The translations under genes and the position numbers were made by a program. Shown one piece after another: positions 12,901-22,987 of a stretch of 64,000 nucleotides of DNA (position 1 is its first letter; every line of letters begins with the position of its first letter). The notes under the pieces are model-generated. The model made no database searches, was not told where the DNA came from, and saw only the letters and a program-made list of their open reading frames with translations. Source of the DNA: Branchiostoma floridae (taxonomy: Eukaryota > Chordata > Leptocardii > Amphioxiformes > Branchiostomatidae); NCBI RefSeq assembly GCF_000003815.2, contig NC_049993.1, forward strand, positions 14,552,599-14,616,598, read 5' to 3'.

Positions 12901-15900
12901 TTCTATTCTAAAAGCGCCCTAAGCCAGAGCGCATCCTGGATATCCCAGACGCGCTTCTTTGTCGCCGTCAATCATGGTGATTGACAGGACCGCAAGCGGT
13001 GATTGTTTCCATATTTGGTTCGACCTCGCGATCGCGAGAATGCTGGCTGATGTGCGAACCCCACCATTTAGAGTCATTTATTCAAGACATCTTGTTTCTG
13101 AAATAAAAGCATAGAGGGACTGAATGTGATGATATATATCTGCAACAGTCTTTTTAGTTAGTGATGAAATTTCTCAAAGCCCTGTCGTACTGTATAGTAG
13201 CTTTTATTTCTCCTTCATGGATATGAAAAGAAAAGATGACAAATCTTCTAATGGAAGTTATCTTTATTGCAAGTTAATGCACAGAGGTAATTATACACTG
13301 CTGACTACAATATGTATACAGTGTACACAGATAATGGGACATTTATCAAACTTAATTCCATGCAGATTAAACACTATTTTGTCCTTTTGATTCTCACTAT
13401 ATGATTTTCATCAATCTAATTGTGCATGGAAGACACAGAAAGCAATTCTCAATAGTGCATCCCAAGATGTACTACAAAATGTACCATATAAAATTTATTA
13501 CAAAATGTACCATAATAAAACATGATGACAGTCAGTGAAAACGTCCAGCTGCACATTGATCGATTCCCCAAACCATTCAGTTCCCAGGTTGTATTCTATC
13601 GCAAAAGTGCTTCTGGGATAGAAGCAGATGTTCGTCTAACAAGAAAAGTATCTTGTCGTCTATCCTAAAAAGCGCTTCTGGGATAAAATGTGCTTTATCC
13701 CAAAAGCGTTTCTGGGATATCCAGAATACGTCGCAAGCGAAGGAGCGCATTCTGGATATCCTAGAAGCGCTTTTGGGATAGAAGCACATTTGGGATAGAT
13801 CTGCATTCAAAATCTGCGTCTATCCTAAAAGCGCTTCTAGGATATCCAGAACACGTCGCAAGCGAAGAAGCGCATTCTGGATATCCTGAATGCGCTCCTG
13901 TCGAAGGCGGCCGACATATGTCTTCTCCTGTGCAGGTTGACTTTGTTAATGGTTTGCTGAATTTCAGCTTCTGGTTTTGTTTCGAACTATCGAACCGGAG
14001 ATAGCGATACTACCTCGGTGTGTTGGGTCCATGCAGTCAACACGTCACGAGAAAATGGCGATTATTTACACCAAAGTTTCCATATTTAGTTCGACCTCGC
14101 GACACCTGCCGTAATCTAAGTGATGGAAATACGCAGTTTATAAAGCAAGCGCTGAACCTAGATTTTACGTGATTATGTGAGGGTTAGATCGGGCCACGGA
14201 GTCCCCAAAAATGACTTGGTTTATGCAAACTACGTTGATTTGGTGTAGTTATATGCGATCTTCTATCACAATCAAAGCCGGAAGTGATCTCGTGGGAGAA
14301 CAAAGATGGCAGCCTCAGGTTGACTACGAAAAATCACATACAAGATAGTCTCCGCCTCCTAAGACACTAAGCTCCTCCCACAAGTGCACGTTCTGGATAA
14401 ACACGCCGGCTTATCCTGAATGCGCTCCGACAGAAGCGCATTCAGGATATCCAGAATGCGCTCCTCGCTTGCGACGTGTTCTGGATATCCCATAAGCGCT
14501 TTTAGGATAGAAGCACATTTTGGATGCCGGTCTATCCTAAAAGCGCTTCTATCCTAAAAGCGCTTTTAGGATAGACGACATTCTAGGATGTAACAGGGAC
14601 GCAGGGCTTTTCCGGTGTTGGAACACCTGTTCGAATGAGCATTTGAACCCATTCCATAATTCGCTCATGAGTAGGGGCCAATCAGCGCGTGCTTCCACTT
14701 TTTGTACGATTCCAGACGTTAAGATGGTCCGCGTTCCCAGACGGAAACACAGAGAAGCGACTGTATATAGTGTATAATGAATGTCAGAGCTAGAAGCGAC
14801 TGTTTATAGTATATAATGAACGACGGAGCGAACTGCTTTCCGGATGGTACCCAGGCTAGATATGAAGCCGACGGACGGTTGTTTCATGATGCAATATTTT
14901 CAAAATATTGTTTGTTTGAAACCACCGTTATTGACTTGATATCTTAAATACAACGAATGTAGGTAATACCCCGCGGATAAAGGTGAATGGCGTTAACATT
15001 GTCATCTATTTTTATTATTTTCTTAAAACCAGGGATTCAATGCTACAATCCACGCCGTTATGGGTATCATTGTGACAAGTCTTGCTGTTATCCAGGTAAC
15101 TTTTCATATTGAATTTGGAACTGAATATCTTTCAGTGAAAACAACTTTAACGTTGCACCTTCCTTGCAAAACACCACGTTTGTAAGTTTTTTTTTTCTCG
15201 AACATTGGGTTTATATTCCTGTATAAGGTTGTTTTTTGTTTGTACACAGCCATTCATGTCGCTTCTGCGCCCTGGACCAGATGAACCAAAGTAAGTGAAT
15301 TTGCGATTGTTACAGATGAAGTTTGTTTTAGAAATTGTTTTCTGATCGAAGGCAAAATGTCAAATATGCTAAGACTATGACTTGAGCATTGTAACATGTG
15401 TATTTACATGAGACGAAAGGATTTGGAATATGTATTAAGTGGTTCTTTTATATTTCAGTCGCGTGGTGTTCAACTGGTTTCACTGGGGGTTCGGGACAGC
15501 GGCGAGGATAATGGCCAGTAGGTTTTCTTTATTCATATATAAGTATCCAAGATTCATAGATTGATAAATATTTATTATTGAGGTCTGTGTGTATCCGTAA
15601 AAATTGCAATGCGTTTTAATGTTTTTAGCATTGACCGGGAGAGCTCGAATTAATAAGGAAATTGTATGGAATCTTGAGCTTTCTAGTAGAAGAAACTTGT
15701 ATCGGTGTTTCAAGTTATTCTCAAAGCGAACGGACACGGACTATGAACCATATACTTTGGCTCTACTATATGTTTTGTACCATGTATATTTAATGATATA
15801 TGTTGATAGATGTATCAGGACTCGGTGTAATCTGTATCTCTGTCCTTTTCTTTTTAAGACCTTTTTTGGTGACGCCCAAGGGGCGGAGGCATTCTTTATA

Positions 15901-17554
15901 GTATTACAATCACTTTGAAAGAATTTCAAAAATTGCACGAACGCATTTCCCCAACGTAATTGGTTCTGAAGTTGCATTTCCTATGGAGTGAATTTATTCT
16001 CTTGTTTTAATATATTTCATTTTCACTTCCATTACTAGTTATCGTGATGTTCCTGGGTCTGGACTTCCCCGCCATGGATCTGCCTGATGAAGCCATGTAC
16101 GTGCTGGCCAGCTGGGTGGTGTGGCAAGCTCTGTCAGAGGTCATTCTGGAACAGGAGGCTCTGCTCAAGTGTTGTGGTCAAGCTGACACAAAGGAAAAGG
16201 GTAAGGCCGTCTTCCTTATAACTCCATGAAGAGATATCGTTTGGGATGTTTCTATTTTTTTTTTTTTTTGGTGTGTATTTGTCTCAGTACTTATCTTTCT
16301 GGATATTTGTAGTCGGCATAAAAGAACCTGTGGTTGGATTGTAAATGATATTAATATTTGACCCATATTTGGTCTTGGAACCGCAAAGGTCATGGTATAT
16401 CACTGGCCTCCTGATGTCTTTCATTGGTACTGCAGAGGTGTTTTTGTGCTTTGAAAAGAATAGCTGATCGACAGATCCCAAGGTCATGAACATGGCTCAG
16501 AGAGATGCACACACAATTTGTTGAAACTATCACTTAATTTGCATAGTTAATGAAGAACTTTTATATTTTTAGTGATGTGCATAGTAGGATTTCAACAAAA
16601 TCAATGTATTATGCACAATTCATGGCAGGTGCAACAATAACTGATACAAATATGTAAATAATTCTATCGGTCAAATGTCCTCACTTGTTGAAAAAAGTGC
16701 CATGATTTCTCATTTGCTATAAAGGTGGATGAAAAACTCTCATAACTGTTTCAGAGTCAAAAGAACACGAGGAAATTGAGATGCAAACCCAGAAGAGCCC
16801 CAGCTCTGTCGACCTGAACCCTGAACCTAAGGCAGCCAAACCGGTAAGTCTTTCTGTTGTCTTACATGACGTCTGATAATTATGATAATTAGTACATGTC
16901 CCGGATGTGCCATTTACATTACTCAACGCGGCAGATATGAGCGATTGAAAACGAGGCCAATGTGGCAAACAAAATTTTCCATCATCATAAGCAGTTCATC
17001 CAATGATAGCATGGTAATCAGAAAATCGACCAATTAGAGAATCGCTGCATATCTGTGCATCATTTGTCTGAATTTCTTTTCTGTCCATAACACTAGATAT
17101 ATCTTTTGTCATTCTTTAATCTTATGTGTTGCATTGAAAGTCATGTGGTTAAGGAGAAAACTGAATGTAAGCTGATACTGTCAATAACTTTTATTTTCTT
17201 TGCCACATTGACCTCGTTGTCATTCTGTCATGTCCGGTGCGTGAAAAAAAGGGTGTAAAACTGTACATTGAGCACTTCAGATCATCTTTACAGAATACAT
17301 TTTAATTTCATTACTTTAGAAAATCTGCAACATCAAAACTGAACTAAATGTCACTGTTCAATGACACCATGTAAATATATACTGACGTTTGTGTTGTTTT
17401 CCGTTTCAGTCTGGTTCTGGGTTTAAGAACTGACCTTTTGTGTTGTTTTCCGTTTCAGTCCGGTTCTGGGTTTAAGAACGGTTTCCTGGCCATCTACCTA
17501 CTCGTCCTGACGGGGTTCACAGCTGCAATGTACAGCTTCATCGCACTACACTAA
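951..17554 (+). CDS. FRRS1-like: Ferric-chelate reductase 1-like protein (reeler end, two DOMON domains, cytochrome b561), 5' partial
   Basis: Membrane protein of the reeler/DOMON/cytochrome b561 family, which moves electrons across membranes through two hemes. Exons: 951-1060, 1653-1788, 2294-2326, 2526-2622, 3405-3490, 3884-3991, 4206-4377, 7167-7288, 8320-8352, 8542-8638, 8880-8965, 9390-9494, 10064-10235, 10630-10746, 11413-11528, 12037-12126, 15033-15095, 15250-15290, 15459-15517, 16039-16200, 16755-16843, 17459-17554. All have AG/GT borders, phases agree, and together they give 730 codons including the TAA. The first two exons end a reeler domain (SVIWTAPNVTVGDIQFR). Two DOMON cassettes follow, each with DGYVAIGFSRDKIM and DDDMYECVRHP. 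The b561 part keeps four candidate heme histidines, in KLH, VHRAV, TIHAVMG and NWFHW, plus the GTAARI motif. The last exon is a C-terminal membrane segment. The 5' end is missing. Two DOMON domains are unusual for FRRS1. Substrate not known. Confidence 0.88.
2938..3237. mobile_element. Foldback/MITE element with about 90-bp arms in an intron
   Basis: The left arm (about 2938-3030) and right arm (about 3147-3237) are inverted complements, sharing blocks such as CATCCTCCTACG, AGGGACATCCAAC and CTGCCTGTCTGGATG. The loop is about 110 bp. No coding capacity is seen. It lies in the intron between the second and third DOMON exons of cassette 1, and cassette 2 lacks it, so it inserted after the duplication or was lost from the copy. 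Confidence 0.75.
4378..7166 (+). other. Expanded intron with degenerate dispersed repeats
   Basis: This 2.8-kb intron corresponds to only 394 bp in cassette 2. Pieces at about 4715-4800 and 5040-5110 share a degenerate motif (GCCAAGAAGSTTATGTTTTTG, then ATAACTCGAGA..GT.GATGG) also seen at about 1905-2000 and 7755-7860. It looks like an old dispersed repeat. No exon is supported. Confidence 0.5.
6708..6755. repeat. (ATAC)n microsatellite
   Basis: About twelve uninterrupted ATAC units inside the expanded intron. Confidence 0.95.
9590..9985. repeat. Minisatellite, about 62-bp unit, six to seven copies
   Basis: Repeats of AGTCCTGTCCCTGGTGCTGA followed by a CGCCATCCACA block and an AAACACAACGTTAAC-like block. 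Copies differ by substitutions and small indels. Lies in the intron before the last exon pair of DOMON cassette 2. A 100-codon reverse-strand open frame across it is only a by-product of the repeat. Confidence 0.85.
10782..10885. mobile_element. Partial MITE-A copy
   Basis: Begins GTTTAGGGTGGGTACCGG and contains the GGTTCAGGTCCAGATC and AACCTGGACC blocks typical of the MITE-A copies at 17629, 29674 and 48691. Most of the interior is missing. Confidence 0.6.
11634..11886. mobile_element. MITE with 9-bp target-site duplication (253 bp)
   Basis: Terminal inverted repeats of about 32 bp share GTCACCGGAACGTACTGCG and CCTGCGCGA. The direct repeat CATAACTAG lies at 11625-11633 and again at 11887-11895, a perfect 9-bp target-site duplication. 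Nine-base duplications are typical of Mutator-like elements. No coding sequence. It lies in the intron after the first b561 exon. Confidence 0.88.
12585..14995. mobile_element. MITE-B copy split by a nested transposon
   Basis: Left part 12585-12656 (starting TAACGCCAGTTCACC) and right part 14859-14995 (ending GGTGAATGGCGTTA) together resemble the intact MITE-B copies at 38820-39038 and 62788-62955. They share the TTTATCCG..GGATAACCTATA and GTAGGTAATACCCCGCGGA blocks. The middle is the 2.2-kb foldback element. The right end is 37 bp upstream of the b561 exon at 15033. Confidence 0.8.
12657..14858. mobile_element. 2.2-kb non-autonomous foldback transposon made of reiterated palindromes
   Basis: The ends are inverted: TAGCCTGGGTACCATCCGGA on the left and its complement on the right, with similarity over about 32 bp. 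The 9-bp sequence GATATGAAG flanks both sides (12648-12656 and 14859-14867), a perfect target duplication. The interior (12840-12960, 13590-13890, 14390-14590) repeats palindromes around AAGCGCTT with GGATA arms, at least seven times. Near the right end a block of about 40 bp is tandemly duplicated (about 14755 and 14795). No transposase frame is seen. The 9-bp duplication points to a Mutator-like mobiliser (inference). Confidence 0.85.
17402..17507 (+). repeat. 49-bp tandem duplication of the last intron/exon junction
   Basis: CCGTTTCAGTCYGGTTCTGG and the following GTTTAAGAAC occur at about 17401-17430 and 17450-17480. Each copy carries a full 3' splice site (CAG at 17407-17409 and at 17456-17458). 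The first acceptor opens S-G-S-G-F-K-N then TGA. The second opens the same residues and continues into the C-terminal membrane segment. Confidence 0.9.
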
Positions 17555-17628
17555 AGGCGCCGTCAAAACTGGTCGTGACATCCACATGTATTTGTGGTAG
17601 CGTTTTCAGCGAGGCTATGTTATAAGGC

Positions 17629-18081
17629 TAGGGCTGGGTACCGGTACGTTGTACCTATATAAAACCGGTTTTTCTCATTGGACCGGTCCAGAAAAACCGG
17701 ACCTAAAAAATCCGTGGACCGGATGTTGGACCGAATGGAAAATAAACTGATTGTATAGTCAGGCATTCGCACGTTTTCGGGGTTGCCGATCTAGACAAAT
17801 AACAAGAGCGAAGCGGAGTAGAGTCTATAGCCATTTTACCAACTTGAACAGTCAATCGTACAGAGGTAGTTAGCCTTGTAGGATTTTTAAAACGCCAGTT
17901 GGAGTCGAATATTACACAAAACAGATGTCTTTGTAGCAAAATGGACCAATGCTTTGAGTATCGTCCATTCACAAGTTTTCACGTTATGAATCAGGTCCAA
18001 GTTCAGGTCCGGACCTGGACCTGATCCTCTGGACCTGAACCGTACCTGGACCTGAATTTTCTGTACCGGTACCAACCCCTA
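17629..18081. mobile_element. MITE-A copy, full length, in the 3' flank of the b561 gene
   Basis: The ends GGGCTGGGTACCGGTAC and GTACCGGTACCAACCCC are inverted repeats bounded by TA on both sides. The interior holds the shared blocks CAGGCATTCGCACGTTTTCG, TAGCCTTGTAGGATTTT and GTCCGGACCTGGACCTGAT. It starts about 75 bp after the TAA, so it probably contributes to the 3' UTR. Confidence 0.85.
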
Positions 18082-18842
18082 CCGTATACGTAGCTTTACG
18101 TAGGACAGAGGTACAGCCGAATGTATCAGAAGGATAGTAACCTTATGTTGTTCCAGTGCTGTAATTGTTGGTTTGTTACAGATTTGTACCACATAAACAC
18201 GACTGAACCAGAAATGACCTCAAGTTGCTGTCGTAAAATTGTCGTACGAATGCCGTGCGATTGATGCGACTGGGCACTACGTAATCGTTACTGCTGAATC
18301 TTTAAACAGTAATATTTGACTAGAACTAGTGACGCAAACTTAGTAACTAACTAGTAGGCTTTTTCTTTAGTGTACTTTGTTACTGTAAAACATTGACCGG
18401 TTGCTTATTCTTTGTGTTGTATTAGATTTAGATTTATTGAAATTTAAGACAATACATAGCAAACCGAGACAGATTAGATGTTATTGGGTGCCAACAAATA
18501 CATACATTTACACTTCTTATCAATGAAGACAAACTCTTTGAAAAAATTCAATTACCAGAATTATCGATATATCCATCATTAGAAATGCCATGATTGTCCT
18601 ACAAATATTATAAGTATTACCCCTATGTTATGAAATTCACAAATATTGTAAATTGTATGTAACATATATGTCTAAATGAACCAATATTTAATTCAAAAAG
18701 ATAAAAATCGTTCCAAATCTATGAATAAGCACACCATGGTTTCAATGCGTACGGCATTATGTAAATCACATATTACATATGTGTGTACGTGTCTGTGTGT
18801 ATGTGTTGTGTGTGTGGTGTGTATGTGTGTGTGTGTGGTGTG

Positions 18843-18873
<31 letters not shown>

Positions 18874-18913
18874 TCCATGTCTGTGTATGTATGGTGTGTG
18901 TGTGTGTGTGTAT

Positions 18914-18956
<43 letters not shown>

Positions 18957-19165
18957 CTGTTTCTCATACGTCACAGTGAGCCAAGAGGCTATATCTGAAT
19001 TAAGGTGATATTTGGTATATTGCAAATAAGACGTTCTTGGGGAAAAGTAGGTCAGGATTTCAGCCTCCTTGTGTCCCCCCTTGGTACTGCATCATAACTT
19101 CCTGTTTTTGTATCTTCTAACATGATATTCCGTTCGCTTTGACGTCAGAAAGGAGTAGTGTAGGT
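18082..19165. other. Intergenic with (GT)n microsatellite at 18781-18958
   Basis: A/T-rich sequence between the b561 gene and the paraoxonase. The only clear feature is a 180-bp interrupted GT tract. Open frames across it on both strands are repeat artefacts. Confidence 0.8.
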
Positions 19166-20187
19166 TTAAGTCCAGCCTATATTGGACCCCCATAACCCGG
19201 ACCGGCCGTCGTCAGAGTAAACCTCGGTGATCCTCGCAGCCTCCCCCGCCGGGTTCTTCACCCGCAGCACCTGGGAACCGCACGGGTGAGACGCGTTTTT
19301 CAAATGCTCGGCAAACTCAATCGGTTTAGGGTGGGCTCCTATCCACAGATCTCCTGACGTCGCATCCACACATATGTTGTCGAGACTCGTATGTAGTGAG
19401 ATGTCGTGGCTACGTCGTAGAGTGTTGTCTCTCTGTCGGTGGAAAACAGTTACGACTCCTTTGATGGAGTCAGCAACGTACACAACGTTACCGTCAGGCG
19501 ATAGGTTGACGCCGTTTGCACATTTGAAACCGCCGGCTACTATAGTAGCCCCTCCCTTGTTGTAGTAGACAACGTTTGACCATGATAGTAGTAGCCAAGT
19601 CTCGGTCATCTTACTGTACATACCCGTGCTATATTTGTCGTTCGTGGCGTAAAAACTTTCCTGTCCTGTCGCAACGACGTCGTTGACGCTGTACAGAAGA
19701 GAATGCGTCACAGACTTGACGTGAATCAAGCTGTTGGAATTTGCGTCGAATCGGAAAATCTCAACCCTGTCTTCACTGTGACCTTTGGCATGATTCACGA
19801 CAAAGAGCCGAACTTCTCCCGAGTCGCCGTCTTCGAGTACGCTGAGACCGTGGGGTACGAAGTCTTCCTCAAGACTCCTTGGCACGATGTTGACTTTTTG
19901 GCTCCATTGGAAGGGTTTCGATAGTCAAAGACGAAGACTTTTGGTACAAACGAGAAGTATACGGGGTCGAGTACGAGCCCCTGTGGTACCAAACCTGACG
20001 AGATGAACGCTTGACCGGATGAAATCAACACGATGTCTTCAGAACCTTGCTCCACGCCCTCAACAAAACCACACGTACCCGGCACGTGGTTGTAAACGTG
20101 CTGAAACACCCTCATGGCTGTCAGAAACTTTCCGACATGACTCAAAACCACGGCAACAACGAGTACGAGTACCACTTTTCGAAACAT
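19166..20187 (-). pseudogene. Paraoxonase/arylesterase (PON family), frameshifted and C-terminally truncated
   Basis: PON enzymes are six-bladed propeller lactonases with two calcium ions. The N-terminal part (start ATG at 20187, hydrophobic leader MFRKVVLVLVVAVVLS, then GSEDIVLISSGQAFISSG) is in one frame. The rest, from VPRSLEEDFVPHG onward, is in another. The switch lies near a run of five A (coding strand) at about 19893, where one base is in excess. Family signatures remain: the SED calcium motif, VPHG (catalytic-type histidine), NDVVATGQESFYATND, CANGVNLSPDG and LDNICVDATSGDLWIGAHP. The frame stops after LWGSNIGWT, about 20 residues short of the usual C-terminus. No introns are seen over about 340 codons, whereas vertebrate PON genes have several. 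Frameshift plus truncation favours a pseudogene; a sequencing error could explain the frameshift alone. Confidence 0.8.
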
Positions 20188-20739
20188 TCTGGTAGCTGGG
20201 TAATAGGTCATCGGTGTGTAACGTACCCCATACTGATTTGCATAGACCGAAAGATCATATAGATTTAGTGATAAACTTTGTCTCAAGGTTATTTATCTTT
20301 CAATGTCTGTCCTTCAAATTATCCTTCTAGTCCTGTCTGGACTTTTGTGTTGACCCCCAAGCGCTATGTCCGACCATATTAGACAGGGATAAAGAAAATC
20401 ATTCGTTAAACATGTATGACATAAACACGGGAAGGTCAAAATGTGCACAGATGAAGGTTAATATTCAACAACCTAAACACGAACTTTGACCCTACGTAAC
20501 AGTGTTTATGGCCATATGTACTTTTATTTTACTGGTAGTAAAAAAAGGGTAGAAAAGGAAGCCAAAACCACACTCCAGCAAAATTAGCAGTCGTGTGGTT
20601 GAATTTCACTAACAAATTTTATGACTTGGCATTGTAACTTCCTGCAGTGCCCTCATTATATTTCAGCCATACCATAGGTATGGTGAAATATATTGTATTC
20701 GTAATGTTTCTTTCTTTCTCCTGTCAAATCTTCAAATCG

Positions 20740-21265
20740 ATTCAACTCCGTCGTTCCTGGACCGAATTACTTGAAATTTGGCACAAGGGTAGAGTGGGTC
20801 AATACCCAGGTGCTTTTTTCTCATTTTTTTCATATCTTCCTTTAAAATGATTTTATACATGTTTTTTGCAATTTTTATGTACATTTTGCCCCCCTGTTCC
20901 CTGGTGTTACAGCCGAATGACCTAAAATTTGGTACAGAGGTGCCTTGATCATATGCCCACAAAATTCCAAAAACAATTTTGGCATACGGTACAGCAAAAT
21001 GCTTGATTTTGGCATTTTTTGCCCCAGAAATGACATTTTTTGGCTCCTATACCCCCATTTTACAACCAAATGACCTGAAATTTGGTATAGGAGTGCCGTC
21101 TACATATGCGCACATGAATTCATTGACACCTTTGGCATACGGTACAGCAAAATGCTTAATTTTGGAATTTTTTGGCCATTGTTTGACCAAAAACGTACGC
21201 TTTTGGCTCCTGTTCCCTGGTCTTGTAACCAAATGACCTACATTTTGGTAAATAGGTGCACTAGA
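20740..21265. repeat. Degenerate tandem repeat, unit about 150 bp
   Basis: Recurring blocks AACCRAATGACCTRAAATTTG, GGTACAGAGGTGC-like, TTGGCATACGGTACAGCAAA and TTTTTTGGCTCCT appear about three times in the same order. Confidence 0.7.
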
Positions 21266-21519
21266 TATTCATTCAAATGACCCATGTATAATTTCTGGCA
21301 TAAACCACTTCAAAATGATATATTTGGGTACTTTTTTAGTAATTCTCCACTGGCCAGAGGGTCAACGACCTCAAGGTCGTTGACCTCTCCCACCTGAAGA
21401 CAGCATGTGCACATGTCTATATATACTAGTAACTTGATTAAAGAGGCAACCAATCACGTAGCCTGAGTCAACATCTCGAAGGGGATTGGCAGCCAATCAG
21501 TGAGCCCGGTGTTATCTGG

Positions 21520-22260
21520 ATGAGTCCATTCTGGCACGGAGGGGGTACATATTTTTTAAATTCATCTTTGGACTGTTGATTATATAATGTCTCTCAATGG
21601 GAGTATTTTTGAACTGGACTATTTTGCAATTTTACATGGGGTGTACTGGAGAGTCCATTCTTGCATGGAGGGGGGCATTTTTTTTAAATTTGTTTATGGA
21701 CTTTGGTGATTTGATATGTCAAAGTGTTTCAGTGTGGTTATTTTTTGACTGGTCAACTTTGCTATTTTACATAGGTTGTGCTGGAAGAGTCGATCCTTAC
21801 ATGGGGGGATTTTTAAAATCCATTTTTGGGACTTTGGTGATTACGTCCAAGTCCAATTTTAGCGGATGTATTTTTGGACTGCACCACTTTACATAGGGGC
21901 ATCGCAAAAAGAGTCCATTCTTGCATGGGGATGTTTTCAAATTTAGTTTTAGAAAGGTGATAATTCAATATTCCATTTTTAGTGGAAGTGTTTTTGGACT
22001 GGTCTATTTTACATTTTCATGCCTTTTTTGCTTAGTTCAACCTTGACTGTTTTCAGTGAGAGTATTTCTGGACTGGTCTATTGTGCAAATTCACATGGAG
22101 TGCACTGGAAGAGTCCATTCTTGCACTAGGAATTTTGTAAGATTCATTTTTGGGTGTCATTAAGTGTCATTAGTGGAAGTGACTTTTAAACAAAAGTGTT
22201 CGATTCTTGCACATGGGTGATTTTGGAATAGTCTGTTGTTGCATGGGGAGGGAGATGGCT
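21520..22260. repeat. Degenerate tandem repeat, unit about 125 bp, about six copies
   Basis: Each copy has GAGTCCATTCTTGCATGG, a poly-T/A block, ATTTTTGGACTTTGGTGATT and TTTTTGGACTGG.TATTTT with considerable drift. Confidence 0.65.
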
Positions 22261-22394
22261 GAAATATGCTGCATTTGCTCTCAAGCAAATGTCGGCCTTT
22301 CTAGTTTTAATATTATAATGACCTAATGCAATATTGAAATGAGTCAAGGTGCCTCTAGAAAATTGTAAACATGCAGCAGGTAGAGTGTGTGTTG

Positions 22395-22566
22395 CTATTG
22401 TGTGCGTGTGTGTACGTGTCTGTGTGTGTGTACATGTGTGTACGTGTGTGTGTGTACGTCTGTGTGTGCGCGTCCCCGTGTATGTGTGTGTGTGTAAGCG
22501 TGTATGTATGCGCGCGCATGTGTGTGTGTGTGTGTGTGAGTGCGTATGTGTGTCTGAACGTATTTG
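22395..22566. repeat. GT-rich microsatellite
   Basis: Interrupted GT/GTAC tract. The long open frames on both strands here are artefacts of the repeat. Confidence 0.9.
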
Positions 22567-22823
22567 TGTGGAGTCAGGGAGAGAACATTGCATCACCTTA
22601 CTTACTGTACCCCAAGGCCAGCCCTTTATAATAGCATCGGCTAGTTGGGCGTCATTGGTTGTGTGTTATGCAAGCCAAACAAATAGATAAAAGATATTGG
22701 AGGCCTTTTTTGATTGTGTAATTTTGTGTTTTGTTGAAAAAAATTAAGCTGTATTTTCCCTCTGCAAAAGCACAAAGCCATCATAGCTTCGTTGTCTTGT
22801 GTACTTCTTTGGATTGTATATGG

Positions 22824-22987
22824 CGGGGGTTAGCGCGAACGCAGACCCCCACTATCATAAATTACGCAGCCGAGTTACCCGCATTTGGGGTAATCGCAAG
22901 GGTCAACCCAACCGGAGTGCAATGGTCGGGCCTCGCCCTGGGCGGACGTCCTTCCTGATCAACGTGCCACCTCTGCCAGGTAAGTAT
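22824..22987 (-). ncRNA. U1: U1 small nuclear RNA (complete, 164 nt)
   Basis: On the minus strand the sequence starts ATACTTACCTGGCAG, the 5' end that pairs with 5' splice sites. It is exactly 164 nt, the standard U1 length. The U1A-binding loop ATTGCACTCC is perfect, and the stem 3 loop CCCCAAATG is conserved. Stems differ from the human sequence but keep pairing: stem 1 pairs GGTGG-ACGT with ACGT-CCGCC around a bulge, stem 3 has TTACCC opposite GGGTAA, and stem 4 has GGGGGT opposite ACCCCC. Two points are odd. The Sm site reads AATTTATGA where human U1 has AATTTGTGG, and the 70K loop reads GATCAGGAAGG instead of GATCACGAAGG. It could be a variant or decaying copy, but the paired changes suggest selection on structure. 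A possible 3' box (CCAAAGAAGTACA) lies just after the 3' end. No promoter element was recognised. Confidence 0.9.

Larger units (their letters stand above)
20188..22823. other. Intergenic, mostly degenerate tandem repeats
   Basis: No gene supported. Two degenerate tandem arrays (20740-21265, 21520-22260) and a GT-rich microsatellite (22395-22566) fill most of it. Confidence 0.75.

Noticed and set aside
12840-14590. CRISPR-like array in the palindromic repeats
   Set aside because: Repeats are irregularly spaced palindromes inside a transposon with inverted ends in a eukaryotic intron; no unique-spacer pattern and no cas genes.
18676-19025. Open frames of 110 codons on both strands
   Set aside because: Translations of a GT/CA microsatellite.
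22186-22690. Open frames of 113 and 136 codons rich in His/Thr or Cys/Val
   Set aside because: Translations of the GT-rich microsatellite.
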